Positions 1 to 6,420 of a stretch of DNA of 6,564 nucleotides are shown here, piece by piece. The stretch spans positions 1 through 6,564 of the forward strand of contig QKDJ01000353.1 of assembly GCA_003252145.1 (NCBI GenBank), given 5' to 3'. Below the pieces are notes generated by a model. That model saw nothing but the letters and a program-made list of their open reading frames with translations, made no database searches and had not been told where the DNA came from. Made by a program: the position numbers and the translations under genes. The DNA comes from Azovibrio restrictus (GTDB lineage: Bacteria > Pseudomonadota > Gammaproteobacteria > Burkholderiales > Rhodocyclaceae). Every line of letters starts with the position of its first letter. Position 1 is the first letter of the stretch.

Positions 1-2
1 AA

Positions 3-542
3 TTGGTGCTTGAAGACAAACTTACGGAGCTGATCCAGGAAGGCATCGACATTACCTTCCGTATCGGGGGGCAGGTGCCCCATGGGGTGGATAGTTTTGA
101 CCTGCTGCAGGATCATCGGATTCTAGCTGCCAGCCCCCAGTACCTCCTGGCCAAGGGGGAACCGAAAAAGCCCGATGACCTGCGTCGCCACCACTGTCTC
201 AGCTACCCCGGCATGAAAGCGTGGGTTCTGATTGCAGCAGGAAAACAGGAGCGAGTGAATTTGGAACACAGTTTTCACTGCAATACGGGTGATTTCCTGA
301 CCCAACTGGCCATCAAGGGCGTGGGCATCATTGCCAAGTCTGCATGGTCGATCCATTCGGAACTGACCTTGGGCACCCTGCAGCGAATCTTGCCCGATCA
401 CACTTTGGGTCAGCCCAGCATGATCCGCTTACTGACCCCCCGTCGGGAAGTCACACCCATGCGGGTCCAACAGGTGATGGGGTTGCTACAGCGACATATC
501 CAGCAGGCGGCTCCAGATTTGATGGGGGTGACCTTTTCCTAA
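3..542 (+). CDS. LysR-family transcriptional regulator, C-terminal part (5' end outside window)
   Basis: This is the effector-binding half of a LysR-type transcriptional regulator. The frame is already open at the left edge, and the first visible codon (TTG) is an internal leucine rather than a start. About 179 residues are visible against a usual family length near 300, so the N-terminal winged helix-turn-helix and the first part of the sensing domain are missing. The typical LysR stretch LIQEGIDITFRIG is near the beginning, followed by a segment beginning DDLRRHHCLSY. The GVGIIAKSAW segment and the closing RVQQVMGLLQRHIQQ helix also fit the family. The gene ends in TAA at 540-542, overlapping the stop of the converging ZIP gene. 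The effector and targets cannot be told. The ZIP gene is convergent, so it is not the divergent target LysR proteins often control. Confidence 0.85.
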   Translation: MVLEDKLTELIQEGIDITFRIGGQVPHGVDSFDLLQDHRILAASPQYLLAKGEPKKPDDLRRHHCLSYPGMKAWVLIAAGKQERVNLEHSFHCNTGDFLTQLAIKGVGIIAKSAWSIHSELTLGTLQRILPDHTLGQPSMIRLLTPRREVTPMRVQQVMGLLQRHIQQAAPDLMGVTFS

Positions 543-1471
543 CCCAGCGTCGTATCCAGCACCATCATCAGGGCAAATCCGGCCATCAGACCCAGGGTGG
601 CCGAGGTTTGGTGGCCGTTGCGGTGGGTTTCTGGAATTACCTCATGGGAGACCACGAAGAGCATGGCGCCGGCGGCCAGGCCCAGGCCCAGGGGGTAGGT
701 GAAGGCCAGGCCGCTGGAAAGGCCCACGCCCAGCAGGGCGCCTACAGGTTCCAGAAAGCCGCTCAGGATGGCCACCAGTACCGCCTTGCCCGCCGGGAAG
801 TCCGCACCACGTAGGGCCAGGGCTACGGCAAGGCCCTCGGGAATGTCCTGAAGGGCGATGGCGGTGGTGAGGGGAAGTCCCACGGCCAGGTCAGCCTGGG
901 AAAAGCTCACGCCTATGGCCATACCCTCGGGCAGGTTGTGCAGGGCGATGGCAAAGACGAAGAGCCACACCCGGCCGCAGCGTTCATGGCCAGGGCCGCA
1001 GGGGCCGGTTTTGTCGTGTTCGTGGGGGGTGAATTCATCCAGGCCCAGCATCAGCAGCACACCGAGGCCCATGCCCAGGACCACGATGGCCGCACCCAGG
1101 CCCTTGCTGCCCGTGATTTCCGCACCAGCCGCAAGACCGGGCAGAAGCAGGGAAAAGGCGCTGGCGGCCAGCATCATGCCGGCGGCCAATCCCAGCAAAC
1201 TGTCTTCCAGTTTTTGGGGAATGCTGCGTAGGATCAGGGCGGGAAAAGCCCCCAAAGAGGTGGTGAGAAAACCGGCCAGGCCGCCCAGCATGGCGTAACG
1301 CAGGCCGGGGCTGGCCGTGTCGGTAAAAATCTCAAGCAGGCTCTGACCCAACAGCCAGAACACCGTCAGCAGGGAAACCCCCAGACCCAGGGCCGCCAGT
1401 TGGTGCTGGCGGGCATGCTTCCAGAGCAGGGCGGTCCAACCTGGCATGAGAGATGGGCGGGTGGCTTCCAT
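539..1471 (-). CDS. ZIP-family divalent metal transporter (BbZIP-like)
   Basis: This 310-residue inner-membrane protein should move Zn2+ or related divalent metals into the cytoplasm. It closely resembles the structurally characterised Bordetella bronchiseptica ZIP, with numbering shifted by one. The binuclear metal site is intact: M100, H178, N179 and E182 (in HNLPEGMAIGV), Q208, D209 and E212 (in LQDIPEGLAVA), and E241. The HEVIPETHRNGH motif at 276-287 is also present. Eight or more hydrophobic segments are visible, at roughly 25-48, 58-82, 93-113, 123-145, 168-190, 196-220, 227-250, 255-280 and 290-309. The loop at 148-167 is His-rich and, unusually, carries C158, H162 and C165. The ATG is preceded by AGGAG with a 5-base gap, which supports this start. 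The gene ends tail-to-tail with the LysR gene and lies 80 bases downstream of serC. The preferred metal is inferred from the family, not seen. Confidence 0.93.
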   Translation of the reverse strand: MEATRPSLMPGWTALLWKHARQHQLAALGLGVSLLTVFWLLGQSLLEIFTDTASPGLRYAMLGGLAGFLTTSLGAFPALILRSIPQKLEDSLLGLAAGMMLAASAFSLLLPGLAAGAEITGSKGLGAAIVVLGMGLGVLLMLGLDEFTPHEHDKTGPCGPGHERCGRVWLFVFAIALHNLPEGMAIGVSFSQADLAVGLPLTTAIALQDIPEGLAVALALRGADFPAGKAVLVAILSGFLEPVGALLGVGLSSGLAFTYPLGLGLAAGAMLFVVSHEVIPETHRNGHQTSATLGLMAGFALMMVLDTTLG

Positions 1472-1551
1472 GAGGGCTCCTGGGGCAGCTACGAGGTTTT
1501 TGTCAGGCTATTTTTAGCAAGGCTAGGCGGTACTCGCTATCCCGCCCCCTA

Positions 1552-2652
1552 TCAATATCCGGATTTACGCTGGAAGTCTGCCATGAAGTTCGCCAAATGC
1601 TCCACAGATTGCAGGGTCATGGCGTTATAGAGGGAGGCGCGAATGCCGCCCACGGAGCGATGCCCTCCCAGCCCGGAAAAGCCAGCTTCAGAGGCTAGTG
1701 CCAGGAATTCCTGCTCGAGTTCCGGGGTGGGCAGATTGAAGGTGACATTCATCAGAGAGCGGTCCTGGGCACGGACCCGGGAGCGGTAAAACTCCGGGTG
1801 AACGTCCATCAAACCGTATAGCAGCGCGGCCTTGCTCTGGTTGATGCGGGCCATGGCCGATACCCCACCAATCTCTCCCAGCAACCAGCGGGTCACCAGC
1901 AACACCACGTAAATGGCGAAGACCGGGGGAGTGTTGTAGATGGAGTGGGCCTGGGCGTGGGTACGGTAATCCAGGAAACCGGGTAGGTCGTGGTTGGCCC
2001 GTTCAATGAGGCTGTTGCGTGCCACCACGACGGTGACACCGGCTGGGCCGATGTTTTTCTGGGCGTGGGCGTAGATCAGTTCAAAACGCTCGGCTTCGCA
2101 GGGGCGGGAGAGAAAGTCCGAGGACATGTCGCAAATGCGCGGTACATCATCCCGGCCCAGCAGCCGATGGAACTGGAGGCCTTCAACGGTTTCGTTGGAG
2201 ACGTAATGGAGATAGGGGGCGGAGGCGGCGTATTCCAGCTCGGCTTCGTCCGGTAGGCGCCGGAATTCAGTGGCTTCTCCGCTCCAGAGAAGCCGAACAG
2301 GGCCTTCGCGGCGGGCTTCTGGAAGGGCCTTGCCGCTCCAGTAGCCCGTATGCAGGTAGTCGGCTGCAGTCTCGCTATTGCGCAGCAGGGCCATGGGCAC
2401 CATGGAAAATTGCTGGGTGGCACCCCCTTGCAGCAGTAGTACCTGATAGTCGGTGCCCACATCCAGCAGCTGGCGGATATTGGTCTCCAGCTCGGCCACC
2501 ACTGCAGCAAACCAGTCGGAGCGGTGGCTGATGCCCAAAACGGATAAGCCGGTCTCGGGGACCCGGAAAATGGCTTCCTGGGTTTGCGTCAGGACGGATT
2601 CCGGCAGTACGCCGGGGCCACCGGAGAAATTCAGGGCATTGTCCAGTTCCAT
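1552..2652 (-). CDS. serC: Phosphoserine aminotransferase (SerC)
   Basis: SerC is a cytoplasmic PLP enzyme that converts 3-phosphohydroxypyruvate plus glutamate to phosphoserine plus 2-oxoglutarate. In many bacteria it also acts in pyridoxal phosphate synthesis. From the ATG at 2652 it is 366 residues, close to the 362 of E. coli SerC. Landmarks are the N-terminal NFSGGPGVLP, SHRSDW, GGATQQF in the cofactor phosphate region, CDMSSDFLSR with the PLP-ring aspartate, and AHAQKNIGPAG with the Schiff-base lysine (K199 from this start). Near the end are RSLMNVTFNL and GHRSVGGIRAS. Several of these resemble the Bacillus type more than the E. coli type. A GTG at 2659-2661, directly after the upstream TGA, would add three residues. 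I prefer the ATG because GAGTG sits six bases before it, while the GTG has no purine-rich sequence. Translational coupling to the upstream ATP-grasp gene is likely. No serA or serB is in the window. Confidence 0.93.
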   Translation of the reverse strand: MELDNALNFSGGPGVLPESVLTQTQEAIFRVPETGLSVLGISHRSDWFAAVVAELETNIRQLLDVGTDYQVLLLQGGATQQFSMVPMALLRNSETAADYLHTGYWSGKALPEARREGPVRLLWSGEATEFRRLPDEAELEYAASAPYLHYVSNETVEGLQFHRLLGRDDVPRICDMSSDFLSRPCEAERFELIYAHAQKNIGPAGVTVVVARNSLIERANHDLPGFLDYRTHAQAHSIYNTPPVFAIYVVLLVTRWLLGEIGGVSAMARINQSKAALLYGLMDVHPEFYRSRVRAQDRSLMNVTFNLPTPELEQEFLALASEAGFSGLGGHRSVGGIRASLYNAMTLQSVEHLANFMADFQRKSGY

Positions 2653-2661
2653 GGCCAGCAC

Positions 2662-3894
2662 TCAGGCGGAGGGGGCTGCGATGCCCGCCCGCTGCAACAG
2701 GAGTTGGCGCACGGCTTCCCTGACCTTGAGCATGTGTTCCTGCTTGTAGGGAAAGAGGGTTTCCGAGTCCATGGCATGGACCACCATGGCGTGGCCCGCT
2801 TCAAAAATCAGCAAGCGGCCGTCGCGGGTTTCTGCCCCGTCGATACAGAAGTAGTCCAGCCCCAGGCGGGCGGCCACTTGGGCCAGGGCGCTGCCATGGC
2901 GTTGGCGGAAGGCCGCGAACTGTTCCATGAACTGCAGTTCCTCTTTCCGCTTGTCCCCGTCTTCATACATGCCCGCATTCACGTAATGGACCATCCAGTG
3001 GCTGGAAACCGCCATATGGCAGGCATAGGCCTGGTCGCCGACCATGGCGATGCGGAATTTGCGGAATTGCCCGTCTGCGCTGCTGTAATCCACGAAGGGA
3101 GCGAGGCAGAAACGGGTGGCGTCCACGCGTTCCAGATAGGCCTGCAGGTCTGCCAGGGTATCCAGCCGTTCCAGGTCCTGGCCCGCATGGGAGTGACTGG
3201 GACGGACAATGACAGGGAAGTCGGGCACCTGGGCGGGAAGCGGAGCCTTGCCCCGGGCAATGGTACTCAGGGTTTCAAGAGGCAGGTCCACCGTGTGGGG
3301 CATGAGAAGGCCGGGAATGTCCTGCAGCAGCTGGCTTGCCCGGGCCCGGGCCACGTTGAGAATGGCGGCCGGTGGATTCAGAACGGGGCGGGGCCAGTCC
3401 TGCAGGGCGGCCTCCAGGCTTTGCAGCAGCGGGTAGCGAGATTCTTCTTCGCTGACGGCTACCAGCAGCAGGTCGTGTTCCGGGATGGGGTCGCGCCAGA
3501 GTTGCTCCGGGTCCAGGTAGTAGCAAGCCAGGTCCACATCGCTGTTTTCCAGCAGACATTCCAGAGGCGTATTGGCAGACAGATTGCCCGGTGTCATCAG
3601 CATCAGCACTCGTACTTTGGCAGGTTGCTGTTTGGCCGGAAGATGATAGAGGCGCTGCAGTTCCAGGGCCTGAGCCTGAATGTTCAGACCCAGTTCATCT
3701 TGACTCAGGCTGAACATGGCGATGGCCAGGTTCAGCCAAAGATTGGCATCTTCAGGGGCGTTTTCGGCGGCTTGGAGCAGGCCTTGGGCAATGGGCCGCA
3801 GGTCCTCACCGGCGATGCTCAGGCGCAGAAAGGGGGCGAGTCCAACAAAGGGGGTGGTCGAGGGCTGTAGTGTGGTGGGGCTGAATTCGGACAT
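2662..3894 (-). CDS. Protein with TPR-like N-terminus and ATP-grasp-like C-terminus, substrate unknown
   Basis: This 410-residue protein has no signal peptide or membrane segment and is presumably cytoplasmic. Residues 32-82 form helix pairs of TPR character (around PEDANLWLNLAIAM). A middle segment, about 93-200, has alternating strands and helices (KVRVLMLMTP, LLLVAVSEEESRYPL). The C-terminus resembles ATP-grasp ligases: FPVIVRPSHSHAGQDLER at 226-243 looks like the nucleotide-binding lysine and glycine loop, although arginine and histidines replace some usual residues. FRKFRIAMVGDQAYACHMA follows from 277, then WMVHYVNAGMYE at 300-311. The region GLDYFCIDGAE to LLIFEAGHAMVVH (345-373) is the expected metal and ATP site, with E365 the likely ligand. 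I recall this arrangement from uncharacterised proteobacterial proteins. The ATG at 3894 lacks a clear Shine-Dalgarno; the frame stays open upstream only into the terminator. The TGA directly precedes serC. It may join a carboxylate to an amine, but the substrate cannot be read. Confidence 0.75.
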   Translation of the reverse strand: MSEFSPTTLQPSTTPFVGLAPFLRLSIAGEDLRPIAQGLLQAAENAPEDANLWLNLAIAMFSLSQDELGLNIQAQALELQRLYHLPAKQQPAKVRVLMLMTPGNLSANTPLECLLENSDVDLACYYLDPEQLWRDPIPEHDLLLVAVSEEESRYPLLQSLEAALQDWPRPVLNPPAAILNVARARASQLLQDIPGLLMPHTVDLPLETLSTIARGKAPLPAQVPDFPVIVRPSHSHAGQDLERLDTLADLQAYLERVDATRFCLAPFVDYSSADGQFRKFRIAMVGDQAYACHMAVSSHWMVHYVNAGMYEDGDKRKEELQFMEQFAAFRQRHGSALAQVAARLGLDYFCIDGAETRDGRLLIFEAGHAMVVHAMDSETLFPYKQEHMLKVREAVRQLLLQRAGIAAPSA

Positions 3895-3937
3895 GGGGAC
3901 CAGGCTGGGATTGCCCTGGAAAAACGAGGAGTGCCCG

Positions 3938-3966
3938 ATTGTCCCGGCATTCGCCCGAAAAGCCAA
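3938..3966 (-). promoter_or_regulatory. Candidate promoter for the ATP-grasp/serC pair
   Basis: On the - strand TTGGCT (3966-3961) is followed by a 17-base spacer and GACAAT (3943-3938). Each box matches four of six positions of the sigma-70 consensus. The predicted transcript would start near 3931, about 37 bases before the ATG. This is the best pair I found in the gap between the ahpF terminator and the gene. The matches are modest and the call is tentative. Confidence 0.35.
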
Positions 3967-3972
3967 ATGCCG
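3945..3972. repeat. Inverted repeat overlapping the candidate ATP-grasp/serC promoter
   Basis: CGGCATT at 3945-3951 and AATGCCG at 3966-3972 are perfect 7-bp inverted arms around a 14-base centre. Centre-to-centre spacing is 21 bp, about two helical turns, which suits a dimeric DNA-binding protein. The right arm touches the candidate -35 box. It could be an operator, but a repeat this size can arise by chance in a region of this length. Confidence 0.35.
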
Positions 3973-4023
3973 AGCCGAATTTTTACACGGGGGAACACAT
4001 CGGGGCGCCGGCGCCGGGCGCAA

Positions 4024-4051
4024 AAGAAACCCGCCATCAGGCGGGTTTCTT
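4024..4051 (-). terminator. Rho-independent terminator of ahpF
   Basis: A perfect 12-bp stem (4024-4035 with 4040-4051) closes on a 4-base loop. The core arms are GAAACCCGCC and GGCGGGTTTC. Read on the - strand, the stem's 3' arm ends in TTTCTTTTG, giving the U-rich tail. It lies 17 bases beyond the ahpF stop. On the + strand the tail (TTTCTTG) is also somewhat T-rich, so weak two-way action is possible. It separates the ahp transcript from the ATP-grasp/serC unit. Confidence 0.9.
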
Positions 4052-4068
4052 GTGTGGGTACGACAGGA

Positions 4069-5631
4069 TCAGGCCGGTGCCGAGCTGCGGATCAGGTGGT
4101 CAAAGGCGGAAAGACTGGCCTTGGCCCCTTCGCCCATGGCGATGATGATCTGCTTGTAGGGCACGGTGGTGCAGTCCCCGGCGGCAAACACCCCTTCGGC
4201 GGAAGTCTCGCCCTTGGCGTTGATGACGATCTCGCCCCGGTCGGAGAGCTCCACGGTGCCCTTGAGCCAATCGGTGTTGGGCAAGAGGCCGATCTGCACG
4301 AAGATGCCTTCCAGTTCCACGGTCTTTTCTTCGCCGCTGACCCGGTCCTTGTACTTGATGCCGTTTACCTTCTGGCCGTCGCCGGTCACTTCCGTGGTCT
4401 GGGCCTCGGTGATGATGGTGACGTTGGGCAGGCTGCGCAGCTTCTTTTGCAGCACCGCATCGGCCCGCATTTCCTGACCGAATTCCAGCAGGGTCACGTG
4501 GGCGACGATACCGGCCAGGTCGATGGCGGCCTCCACGCCGGAGTTACCACCACCGATCACGGCGACCCGCTTGCCCTTGAACAGGGGGCCATCGCAGTGG
4601 GGGCAGTAGGCCACGCCCTTGGTGCGGTACTCGGCTTCGCCAGGCACGTTCATTTCGCGCCAGCGGGCCCCGGTGGAGAGGATCACGGTCTTGCTATTCA
4701 GCACGGCACCGTTGGCCAGGGTCACTTCGGCGGGCTGGCTGCCGGCGGCAGGCTTCAGGGCCACGGCCTTTTGCAGGTTCATCACATCCACTTCATAGGC
4801 CCGCACGTGTTCTTCCAGGGCCATGGCCAGCTTGGGACCTTCGGTTTCCTTGACGGAAATGAAGTTCTCGATGCCCAGGGTATCCATCACCTGACCGCCG
4901 AAACGCTCGGCCAGCACCCCGGTGCGGATGCCCTTGCGGGCAGCGTAGATGGCGGCTGCGGAACCAGCGGGGCCACCGCCCACCACCAGAACTTCATAGG
5001 TGTCCTTTTCCGAGAGCTTGGCCGCATCCCGGGCGGCAGCACCCGTGTCCACCTTGGCCAGGATTTCACCCATCTCCATACGGCCGGAACCGAAGACTTC
5101 ACCATTCAGGAAGATGGCGGGCACGCCCATGATCTGGCGCTCGTCCACTTCCTGCTGGAACATGCCCCCATCGATCATCACCGCTTCCACATGGGGATTG
5201 AGGGCGGCCATGGTGTTCAGGGCCTGAACCACGTCCGGGCAGTTGTGGCAGGTCAGGGAAATGAAGGTCTCAAAACTGAACTTGCCGTCCAGCCCCTTGA
5301 TTTGCTCGATCACGTCGGCTTCCACCTTGGGGGGATAACCGCCGGACTGGAGCAGGGCCAGGATCAGGGAGGTGAATTCGTGCCCCATGGGGATGCCGGC
5401 GAAATGGATGCGGGGGCTCTGGCCCTGGGGTGCGATGCCGAAGGAAGGACGGCGCTTGTAATTGCCGTCTTCACGCAAGGTCACCATGTCGGACAGGCCG
5501 GCCACGTCCTGCAGCAGTTCCCGCATTTCAGCGGCATTGGTGCTGTCGTCCAGGGAGGCCACCAGATCAATGGGGTGGACAAGCCGGGTCAGGTAGGACT
5601 GCAACTGGGTCTTGATGCTGTCGTCAAGCAT
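4069..5631 (-). CDS. ahpF: Alkyl hydroperoxide reductase subunit F (NADH:peroxiredoxin oxidoreductase)
   Basis: AhpF is a cytoplasmic flavoprotein that passes electrons from NADH through FAD and two disulfide centres to AhpC, keeping the peroxidase active. At 520 residues it matches the 521 of E. coli AhpF. The N-terminal tandem thioredoxin-like domain spans about 1-200 and carries C128-H-N-C131, the centre that reduces AhpC. The thioredoxin-reductase-like part follows: FAD loop [12 protein letters not shown] near 216-227, redox motif C343-P-H-C346, NADH loop [11 protein letters not shown] at 359-369, and the closing FAD motif GVFAAGDC at 480-487. No key residue is missing. The ATG is preceded by GGGAG with a 6-base gap. 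It lies 142 bases after ahpC in the same direction, with hairpins between them, and ends just before a strong terminator. Expression probably comes mainly from read-through of the OxyR-type promoter upstream of ahpC. Confidence 0.97.
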   Translation of the reverse strand: MLDDSIKTQLQSYLTRLVHPIDLVASLDDSTNAAEMRELLQDVAGLSDMVTLREDGNYKRRPSFGIAPQGQSPRIHFAGIPMGHEFTSLILALLQSGGYPPKVEADVIEQIKGLDGKFSFETFISLTCHNCPDVVQALNTMAALNPHVEAVMIDGGMFQQEVDERQIMGVPAIFLNGEVFGSGRMEMGEILAKVDTGAAARDAAKLSEKDTYEVLVVGGGPAGSAAAIYAARKGIRTGVLAERFGGQVMDTLGIENFISVKETEGPKLAMALEEHVRAYEVDVMNLQKAVALKPAAGSQPAEVTLANGAVLNSKTVILSTGARWREMNVPGEAEYRTKGVAYCPHCDGPLFKGKRVAVIGGGNSGVEAAIDLAGIVAHVTLLEFGQEMRADAVLQKKLRSLPNVTIITEAQTTEVTGDGQKVNGIKYKDRVSGEEKTVELEGIFVQIGLLPNTDWLKGTVELSDRGEIVINAKGETSAEGVFAAGDCTTVPYKQIIIAMGEGAKASLSAFDHLIRSSAPA

Positions 5632-5685
5632 GGTGTTCTCCCTTTATGGATTCTGATGTCAATGGAATGGTGTGAAAATCGCAAT

Positions 5686-5717
5686 GAAAAAGCGCCAGAA
5701 CAGAGATGCGCTGGCGC
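5686..5717 (-). terminator. Rho-independent-type terminator between ahpC and ahpF (probable attenuator)
   Basis: On the - strand GCGCCAG (5717-5711) pairs with CTGGCGC (5698-5692) across a 12-base loop, and the stem is followed at once by TTTTT (5691-5687). That is the layout of an intrinsic terminator, lying 56 bases past the ahpC stop and upstream of ahpF. The 7-bp stem with a long loop should be only partly efficient, allowing some read-through into ahpF and giving more AhpC than AhpF. Confidence 0.75.
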
Positions 5718-5731
5718 CTTTGCGCTGCGAT

Positions 5732-5755
5732 CCGGACCGCCCGGAGGCGGGCCGG
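5732..5755 (-). other. GC-rich hairpin in the ahpC-ahpF gap
   Basis: CCGG-A-CCGCC (5732-5741) can pair with GGCGG-G-CCGG (5746-5755), closing a CGGA loop with a single A/G mismatch. No T-tract follows on either strand, so it is not a terminator by itself. Its place just after the ahpC stop suits an RNA element that blocks 3' decay of ahpC mRNA, or one that pauses polymerase before the terminator at 5686-5717. The role is inferred. Confidence 0.55.
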
Positions 5756-5773
5756 AGGTTGTCGCTGTTCTGC

Positions 5774-6337
5774 TTAGATCTTGCCGACCAGGTCGATGGA
5801 GGGAGCCAGGGTCTTGGCGCCTTCCTTCCACTTGGCGGGGCACACTTGGCCGGGGTTGGCGGCGGTGTATTGGGCAGCCTTCAGCTTGCGCAGGGTTTCG
5901 GACACGTCCCGGGCGATCTCGTTGGAATGGATTTCCAGGGTCTTGATCACGCCTTCGGGGTTGATGATGAAGGGGCCACGCAGAGCCAGACCTTCTTCGG
6001 GGAGATGCACACCGAAGGCGTTGGTCAGCACGTGGGTGGGGTCACCGATCAGGGGGAACTTGGCCTTGCCCACGGCGGGGGAGGTTTCGTGCCACACCTT
6101 GTGGGAGAAGTGGGTGTCGGTGGTGACGATGTACACCTCGGCACCGGCCTTCTGGAATTCGGCGTAGTTGTCGGCAGCGTCTTCAATTTCGGTGGGGCAG
6201 TTGAAGGTGAAGGCGGCGGGCATGAAAATCAGGACGGACCACTTGCCCTTCAGATCGGCATCGCTCACTTCGATGAACTTGCCATTGTGGAAAGCATTGA
6301 CCTTGAACGGTTGGATCTGGGTATTGATCAGGGACAT
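5774..6337 (-). CDS. ahpC: Alkyl hydroperoxide reductase subunit C (2-Cys peroxiredoxin)
   Basis: AhpC is the cytoplasmic peroxidase of the AhpCF system. It reduces hydrogen peroxide, organic peroxides and probably peroxynitrite, then is recycled by AhpF. The protein is 187 residues, the same as E. coli AhpC. The peroxidatic C47 sits in the PxxxTxxC motif (P40 to C47, PAAFTFNC). The resolving C166 is in GQVCPAKWKEG, R120 supplies the conserved active-site arginine, and the C-terminus is the family-typical APSIDLVGKI. The bases around the cysteine differ slightly from the enteric form, with A42 and N46 where E. coli has D and V; I recall this variant from other proteobacterial AhpC proteins. 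The start is secure: AGGAG lies 6 bases before the ATG and the protein opens MSLINTQI. It is the first gene of the ahpC-ahpF unit, behind an OxyR-like operator. Confidence 0.98.
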   Translation of the reverse strand: MSLINTQIQPFKVNAFHNGKFIEVSDADLKGKWSVLIFMPAAFTFNCPTEIEDAADNYAEFQKAGAEVYIVTTDTHFSHKVWHETSPAVGKAKFPLIGDPTHVLTNAFGVHLPEEGLALRGPFIINPEGVIKTLEIHSNEIARDVSETLRKLKAAQYTAANPGQVCPAKWKEGAKTLAPSIDLVGKI

Positions 6338-6357
6338 CGTTATCTCCTAGGGTTGGT

Positions 6358-6384
6358 TTGAATCGACGTTGTATTGAATCGACG
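6358..6384. repeat. 11-bp direct repeat in the ahpC leader
   Basis: TTGAATCGACG occurs perfectly at 6358-6368 and 6374-6384, with 5 bases between copies (16-bp period). It lies between the candidate -10 box and the ahpC ribosome binding site, so it would fall at the transcript start and in the first part of the leader. It may be a site for a second regulator or simply a small duplication. Confidence 0.7.
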
Positions 6385-6390
6385 GTTCCC

Positions 6391-6420
6391 ATCTTAAGGA
6401 GATTGGGAAGGTCGGGCCAA
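6391..6420 (-). promoter_or_regulatory. Candidate ahpC promoter
   Basis: TTGGCC (6420-6415) and TAAGAT (6396-6391) on the - strand are separated by 18 bases; each matches four of six sigma-70 positions. A weak core like this is normal for an activator-dependent promoter. The -35 box abuts the OxyR-like operator, the arrangement expected when OxyR contacts polymerase. Transcription would start around 6384, leaving a leader of roughly 45-50 bases before ahpC. Confidence 0.55.

Noticed and set aside
858..1298. Open frames on the + strand opposite the ZIP gene
   Set aside because: The - strand frame encodes a complete ZIP protein with all metal ligands, so these are shadows.
1526..1546. Hairpin just after serC (GGCGG / CCGCC, 11-base loop)
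   Set aside because: The stem is only 5 bp and no T-tract follows on the - strand, so I do not call it a terminator. A good promoter for the ZIP gene was not found in this 80-base gap either.
2584..3870. A 428-codon open frame on the + strand opposite the ATP-grasp gene
   Set aside because: Its composition is typical of an antisense shadow and it has no recognisable domain. The - strand frame carries the recognisable motifs.
4004..4015. GGCGCCGGCGCC palindrome in the leader region before the ATP-grasp gene
   Set aside because: It is a low-complexity GC run of a kind expected in GC-rich DNA, with no spacing relationship to the candidate promoter.
3895..4023. N-terminal extension of the ATP-grasp protein to a TTG at 4023
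   Set aside because: The TTG touches the ahpF terminator hairpin, the added 43 residues have no domain character, and the candidate promoter lies inside the extension.
5657..5662. Perfect TTGACA on the - strand in front of ahpF, as a private ahpF promoter
   Set aside because: Seventeen bases downstream there is only AGAACA, which falls at the ribosome binding site just before the ATG. A transcript starting there would lack the start codon region.
3931..5946. A 671-codon open frame on the + strand opposite ahpF and neighbouring regions
   Set aside because: It is antisense to ahpF and part of ahpC, is rich in Gly, His and Gln as expected from the complement of GC-rich codons, crosses a terminator and an intergenic gap, and shows no family motif.
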